Assembly: GCF_001187505.1 (NCBI RefSeq)
Contig: NZ_CP012150.1
Coordinates: 3,534,001 to 3,598,000 of the forward strand
DNA: 64,000 bases
Origin: Mycolicibacterium goodii
Lineage (GTDB): Bacteria; Actinomycetota; Actinomycetes; Mycobacteriales; Mycobacteriaceae
Direction of reading: 5' to 3'
In this document: piece by piece, positions 55,951-64,000 of the stretch
Layout: each line of letters opens with the position of its first letter
Numbering within the stretch: the stretch's first letter is position 1
Made by a program: the position numbers and the translations under genes
Notes under the pieces: generated by a model
Seen by the model: only the letters and a program-made list of their open reading frames with translations
The model's database searches: none
Told to the model about the DNA's origin: nothing

Positions 55951-57816
55951 GTGACCGCGGATCGGCACGTTCGGGTGAACTACGGCGCGTCGTTGTCGCC
56001 GGATGCGACGGCGTTCGCCCATCTCGTCGACGACGGCGGGTTCCCGCGGGCCGTGCAGCGGTTCCTGCGGGGCTGGCGCGCCAGTTCGTCGCGCGACGTG
56101 GAACTTCCCGTCGTCGGCCCGGTCCTTCGGGTGCTGCACTCGGCCGACGGTCACTGGCTGGCCTGTGAGGTCGCCCCCGAAGGTGCGACCCGCAGCCAGA
56201 TCTGGGTGGTCACCACCGATCCGGACGACCGTGACGCCCGTCGCATCGACTCCTGGCCCGACGACGCCAACGAGGGCACGGCCGAACTGATCGGCTGGGA
56301 CGGCACCCAGGTGGCCGCGATCCTCACCGGCGACGACGGTGTCGGCAGTTCCTGCCTGATCGACCCCGCCACCGGCGTGACGACGGTGCTCGACCGGCGC
56401 TCGGGGGGCCGCCTCGTCGACTCGTGGCAGGGCGCATCGCTCATCCGGGTGGGCCCGCGCGGTTACCGCGAGCTGATCATGCTGTGGGGTCAGCGCGAAA
56501 TCGCGCTGCTGCCCTACGATCCCGGTTCCACCACCGACTACGGTGTGATCCTCGACGACCATCACCCGCGGCGGGTGCGCACCGGGTTGGACGGGGAAAC
56601 CGTCACCCTGCTCGAACCTCACAAGAACTGTGACGCCGACTCCACGGAAGGCTATGTGCGGGCGCTGATCCGAAGCGAGAACGGCGCGAGCCACGCCCGC
56701 CTGCTTGAGGTCACCGTCACCGCCGACGGCGTGTCCTACCACGTGGTGGCCGAGCGGCCCGGATACGAACTCGACGAGTTCGTGGTCAGCGACGACCTGT
56801 CGACCGTGGCCATGCTGTGGAACGTCGACGGGCGCAGCGAACTGCAGATCCTCGAATACGCCGACGAGACGCTCTCCGAACCTATTCCGCTGCCAGGCAT
56901 GGTGGCCAGCCAGTTGAGCATCAGCGCGGGCGGTTCCATGGTGGCCATGACCGTGCAGGGGCCGTCCCTGCCGCCGACGGTCGAACTGGTCGATCCGCGT
57001 ACCCGGGAGTGGGAGCGCATCGACCGCGAGCCCAGCGGCGGACCCGTCACGGGCACACCGACTCTGGAGATGATCACCGCCCGTGACGGGCTGGCGCTGA
57101 ACTCGTGGTTGTACTGGCCGCACACCGAGCCGATCGGCGCGATGCTGTTCCTGCACGGCGGCCCCGAGGGGCAGGCGCGCCCGGACTACAACGAGTTCTA
57201 TCCGCAACTGCTCGAGGCCGGTATCGCCGTGTTGACCCCGAACGTGCGCGGATCCGGCGGTTTCGGGCGCGCGTTCATGCACGCCGACGACAAGGAGCGC
57301 CGGTTCGCGGCCATCGACGACGTCGCCGACTGCGTGCAGTACCTGGTCGACAAGGGGCTGGCGCCTGCGGACAAGATCGCCTGCACCGGTTGGTCTTACG
57401 GCGGATACCTCACGCTGGCCGCGCTGACGTTCACCCCCGAACTGTTCGCCGCGGGCATCAGCATCTGCGGCATGAGCGATCTGAACACCTTCTACCGCAA
57501 CACCGAACCGTGGATCGCGGCGGCGGCGTATCCGAAGTACGGCCACCCGGTCGCCGACCGTGACCTGCTGGAGAGCCTGTCCCCGCTGTCGCGCGCGCAC
57601 GCGCTGACCGCGCCGTTGCTGCTGGTGCACGGCGCCAACGACACCAATGTGCCGCCCAGTGAGTCGCTGCAGATGTACGACGCGCTGCATGACCTGGGAC
57701 GTCGGGTCGAGTTGCTGATGTTCGCCGACGACGGTCACGAGATCATCAAACGCGAGAACCGCGCGGTGCTGGTCGACGCCATGGAGCGGTGGCTGGTCAA
57801 GGCATTCACCAGCTGA
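55951..57816 (+). CDS. S9 family prolyl oligopeptidase-type serine peptidase
   Basis: The 621-residue protein has an N-terminal beta-propeller-like region (about 1-370) and a C-terminal alpha/beta-hydrolase domain. The nucleophile is in G-W-S-Y-G-G-Y (Ser482), the acid in H-G-A-N-D-T-N-V-P (Asp564), and the base in D-D-G-H-E-I (His596). This is the S9 acyl-aminoacyl-peptidase/oligopeptidase type, cytosolic, with no signal peptide. The GTG at 55951 follows AAGGAG closely; upstream frame sequence lacks support. It converges on bkaR. I do not recall this gene at this spot in M. tuberculosis, so it may be an insertion relative to that species. Confidence 0.9.
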   Translation: MTADRHVRVNYGASLSPDATAFAHLVDDGGFPRAVQRFLRGWRASSSRDVELPVVGPVLRVLHSADGHWLACEVAPEGATRSQIWVVTTDPDDRDARRIDSWPDDANEGTAELIGWDGTQVAAILTGDDGVGSSCLIDPATGVTTVLDRRSGGRLVDSWQGASLIRVGPRGYRELIMLWGQREIALLPYDPGSTTDYGVILDDHHPRRVRTGLDGETVTLLEPHKNCDADSTEGYVRALIRSENGASHARLLEVTVTADGVSYHVVAERPGYELDEFVVSDDLSTVAMLWNVDGRSELQILEYADETLSEPIPLPGMVASQLSISAGGSMVAMTVQGPSLPPTVELVDPRTREWERIDREPSGGPVTGTPTLEMITARDGLALNSWLYWPHTEPIGAMLFLHGGPEGQARPDYNEFYPQLLEAGIAVLTPNVRGSGGFGRAFMHADDKERRFAAIDDVADCVQYLVDKGLAPADKIACTGWSYGGYLTLAALTFTPELFAAGISICGMSDLNTFYRNTEPWIAAAAYPKYGHPVADRDLLESLSPLSRAHALTAPLLLVHGANDTNVPPSESLQMYDALHDLGRRVELLMFADDGHEIIKRENRAVLVDAMERWLVKAFTS

Positions 57817-57825
57817 GCTTCTCGG

Positions 57826-58431
57826 TCATTCCGTCGCGGTCAGGGCGGCAACGGTCATCCGCCGCAGCACCGCGCGCGACTGGGCGGTGCTCGATTGTGC
57901 TTTGGCCGCCGTCGGTTTGACGCTGTGCGGGGTCGAGTTGAGCAGGCCGAAGGTGGCATGCGCCATCACCCGGGCCTGCTGCTCGGGCAACTCGGGGCGC
58001 AGCCGCGTCAGCACCGACACCCAGATCTCGACGTACTGCCGCTGCGCGCGACGCACCTGCCGTTTGGCGCTGTCGGGCAGATGGCCGAGGTCGCGGTCCT
58101 GGATGCGGATCAAATCCGATTCGCCGAACGCGAAGTCGAGGTGGAAGTCGATGAGCGCGTCGAGGGCGTCGGCCGGGTCGTCGTGGGTCGCGATGACCTC
58201 GCGGGCGCCGGCCAGCAGTCGGGTGCTGATGCCCACCAGGAGTTCGACCAGCATCGCCTCCTTGTTGGGGAAGTGCCGGTAGATGGCCGGGCCGCTGACG
58301 CCGACGGCCGCCCCGATGTCCTCCAGCCGCACCGCGGGATAGCCGCGTTCGGCCACCAGGCGTTCCGCGGCGGCGATCAACTGGGTGCGCCGATCCGATT
58401 TCGCCTGGCTGCGTCGCGTCGCGGTGGACAT
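57826..58431 (-). CDS. bkaR: TetR-family repressor of branched-chain acid catabolism
   Basis: A 201-residue TetR protein with helix-turn-helix region V-R-L-E-D-I-G-A-A-V-G-V-S-G-P-A-I-Y-R-H-F (about 35-55). By position and type it corresponds to Rv2506 (BkaR), described as the repressor of the leucine/branched-chain keto-acid operon. It diverges from accD1, and two related 16-bp palindromes lie in the 96-base gap, as expected for autoregulation and control of the operon. The ATG at 58431 has GGAG upstream; an earlier ATG at 58467 would add 12 residues. Its ligand is probably a pathway acyl-CoA; this is inference. Confidence 0.9.
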   Translation of the reverse strand: MSTATRRSQAKSDRRTQLIAAAERLVAERGYPAVRLEDIGAAVGVSGPAIYRHFPNKEAMLVELLVGISTRLLAGAREVIATHDDPADALDALIDFHLDFAFGESDLIRIQDRDLGHLPDSAKRQVRRAQRQYVEIWVSVLTRLRPELPEQQARVMAHATFGLLNSTPHSVKPTAAKAQSSTAQSRAVLRRMTVAALTATE

Positions 58432-58471
58432 GGGGTCTCCGAAGGGTCTTGCTGAGGGTATGGACAACTCG

Positions 58472-63231
<4,760 letters not shown>

Positions 63232-63235
<4 letters not shown>

Positions 63236-63750
63236 GCGGAGCGAACGATGGGGCACTGACCGGAGCACCCAAGCAGGTCATAGAGCAGCGCGGGCTGTGG
63301 TTCGAGGAGTTCGAGACCGGTGTGGTGTACCTGCACCGGCCCGGCCGCACCATCACCGAGGCCGACAACGTCCTGTTCACCACGTTGACCATGAACACCC
63401 AGGCACTGCACCTGGACGCGGCGTTCTCCGATGCGCTACCGCCGTTTCACCAGCGCCTGGTGAACTCGATGTTCACGCTGTCGACGCTCGTCGGCCTTTC
63501 GGTGGCGCAGCTGACCCAGGGCACCATCGTCGGCAACCTCGGCTTCTCCGAGATCGCCTTCCCCAAACCGCTTTTCCACGGCGACACGCTCTACGCCGAA
63601 ACCGAGATCCTCGACAAGCGCGCCTCCAAGAGCCGGCCGGGGGAGGGCATCGTGACGTTCGCACACACCGGCCGCAATCAACACGGCGACATCGTGGCGA
63701 CCGCACAGCGCAAGACCATGGTGCGGATGCGTCCGGACGGGCAGGTGTGA
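63232..63750 (+). CDS. MaoC-like hydratase (Rv2499c-like)
   Basis: A 172-residue hot-dog protein of the MaoC dehydratase family. The N-terminal region F-E-E-F-E-T-G-V-V-Y and the D-N-V-L-F-T-T-L-T-M-N segment, with the catalytic Asp/His-type pocket (L-H-L-D), fit R-specific hydratases. It would hydrate an enoyl-CoA in branched-chain acid breakdown, probably 3-methylglutaconyl-CoA or a related acyl. GTG 63232 overlaps the fadE19 stop. It precedes citE by one base. Confidence 0.88.
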
Positions 63751-63751
63751 C

Positions 63752-64000
63752 ATGGGCCTGGCGACCACTGGCCCGGCGTGGCTGTTCTGCCCGGCCGACC
63801 GGCCGGAGCGATTCGAAAAGGCCGCCGCGGCAGCCGATGTGGTGATCCTCGACCTTGAGGACGGGGCCGGCGACAAACCGGCCGCGCGGCGGGCGCTGCT
63901 CGACACCCCGCTGGATCCCGCGCGCACCGTGGTGCGGATCAACCCCGGTGACTCACCGGAGCAGAAACTCGATCTCGACGTGCTCTCGCAGACCGGGTAC
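63752..64000 (+). CDS. citE: CitE-like (3-hydroxyacyl-CoA) lyase, N-terminal part (cut by window edge)
   Basis: The first 83 residues are visible: M-G-L-A-T-T-G-P-A-W-L-F-C-P-A-D-R-P-E-R-F, then V-V-I-L-D-L-E-D-G-A, then V-R-I-N-P-G. These match the HpcH/HpaI aldolase/citrate-lyase-beta family; position matches Rv2498c, reported to act as a hydroxyacyl-CoA lyase. It likely performs the last cleavage in this operon. The rest of the gene is outside the window. Confidence 0.9.
   Translation, partial: MGLATTGPAWLFCPADRPERFEKAAAAADVVILDLEDGAGDKPAARRALLDTPLDPARTVVRINPGDSPEQKLDLDVLSQTGY

Overview
The window is chromosomal DNA of a fast-growing mycobacterium. The best fit is Mycolicibacterium (Mycobacterium) smegmatis or a very close relative such as M. 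goodii; with no database available I cannot separate these. The assignment rests on the single-chain mycobacterial FAS-I gene with acpS, on gene order that follows M. tuberculosis Rv2524c-Rv2518c (fas, acpS, M20 peptidase, bcp, DUF3618, Ldt2) and Rv2511-Rv2498c (orn to citE), and on a Mas-like PKS/PapA/FAAL cluster of the type that makes acyl-trehalose lipooligosaccharides (LOS) in M. smegmatis. No insertion sequence, prophage or CRISPR array was seen.

Layout. 1-4.0 kb: start of a SARP/BTAD-like regulator (cut by the left edge), an LtrA-family membrane protein, an MFS transporter and a divergent MerR regulator. 4.0-8.0 kb: a four-gene polyamine-type ABC importer on the minus strand (ATPase, lipoprotein, two permeases), with 4-5 base start/stop overlaps. 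8.0-9.26 kb: a long non-coding fas leader with strong dyads. 9.26-19 kb: fas and acpS, the FAS-I synthase and the enzyme that activates its carrier domain. 19-24 kb: M20 peptidase, bcp, a DUF3618 membrane protein, three small ORFs, tRNA-Lys(CTT) and the L,D-transpeptidase orthologous to LdtMt2. 24-26 kb: an SRPBCC/DUF899 gene pair and an SDR.

26-49.5 kb is a LOS-type glycolipid locus. Transcribed leftward is a run from pks (KS-AT-DH-ER-KR-ACP) through three PapA-type acyltransferases, an FAAL (FadD) and a family-2 glycosyltransferase. Around it lie MmpL, a UGT-like glycosyltransferase, two methyltransferases, a polysaccharide pyruvyltransferase, a PE-PPE-domain secreted acyltransferase and a Gap/Sap-like membrane protein. 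The inferred flow is: the FAAL loads a fatty acid on the Mas-like PKS, the PapAs move methyl-branched chains to trehalose, the glycosyltransferases, methyltransferases and pyruvyltransferase build the capped oligosaccharide, and MmpL/Gap/PE-PPE export and finish it. This agrees with the pyruvylated, O-methylated acyl-trehalose LOS described chemically for M. smegmatis; the assignment of individual steps is inference.

50.4-64 kb is core chromosome: tRNA-His(GTG), orn, a HerA-like ATPase (DUF853), an SDR, an MFS transporter, a proline-rich membrane protein, an S9 peptidase, and the TetR repressor bkaR, which diverges from the leucine/branched-chain acyl-CoA operon accD1-accA1-fadE19-maoC-citE (cut by the right edge). 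The bkaR-accD1 gap carries two matching 16-bp palindromes.

Beyond known genes, the most notable signals are dyads: a 14-bp palindrome at 412, an 11-bp-arm dyad at 8709, a two-stem hairpin at 8777-8834 before fas, a 17-bp dyad ahead of a pair of overlapping small ORFs at 22.2 kb, and the tandem operators at 58.47-58.51 kb. Several starts look leaderless (merR upstream ORF, acpS, M20 peptidase, one methyltransferase, one MFS gene). I did not find a convincing wholly new system; the LOS locus is the main accessory system.
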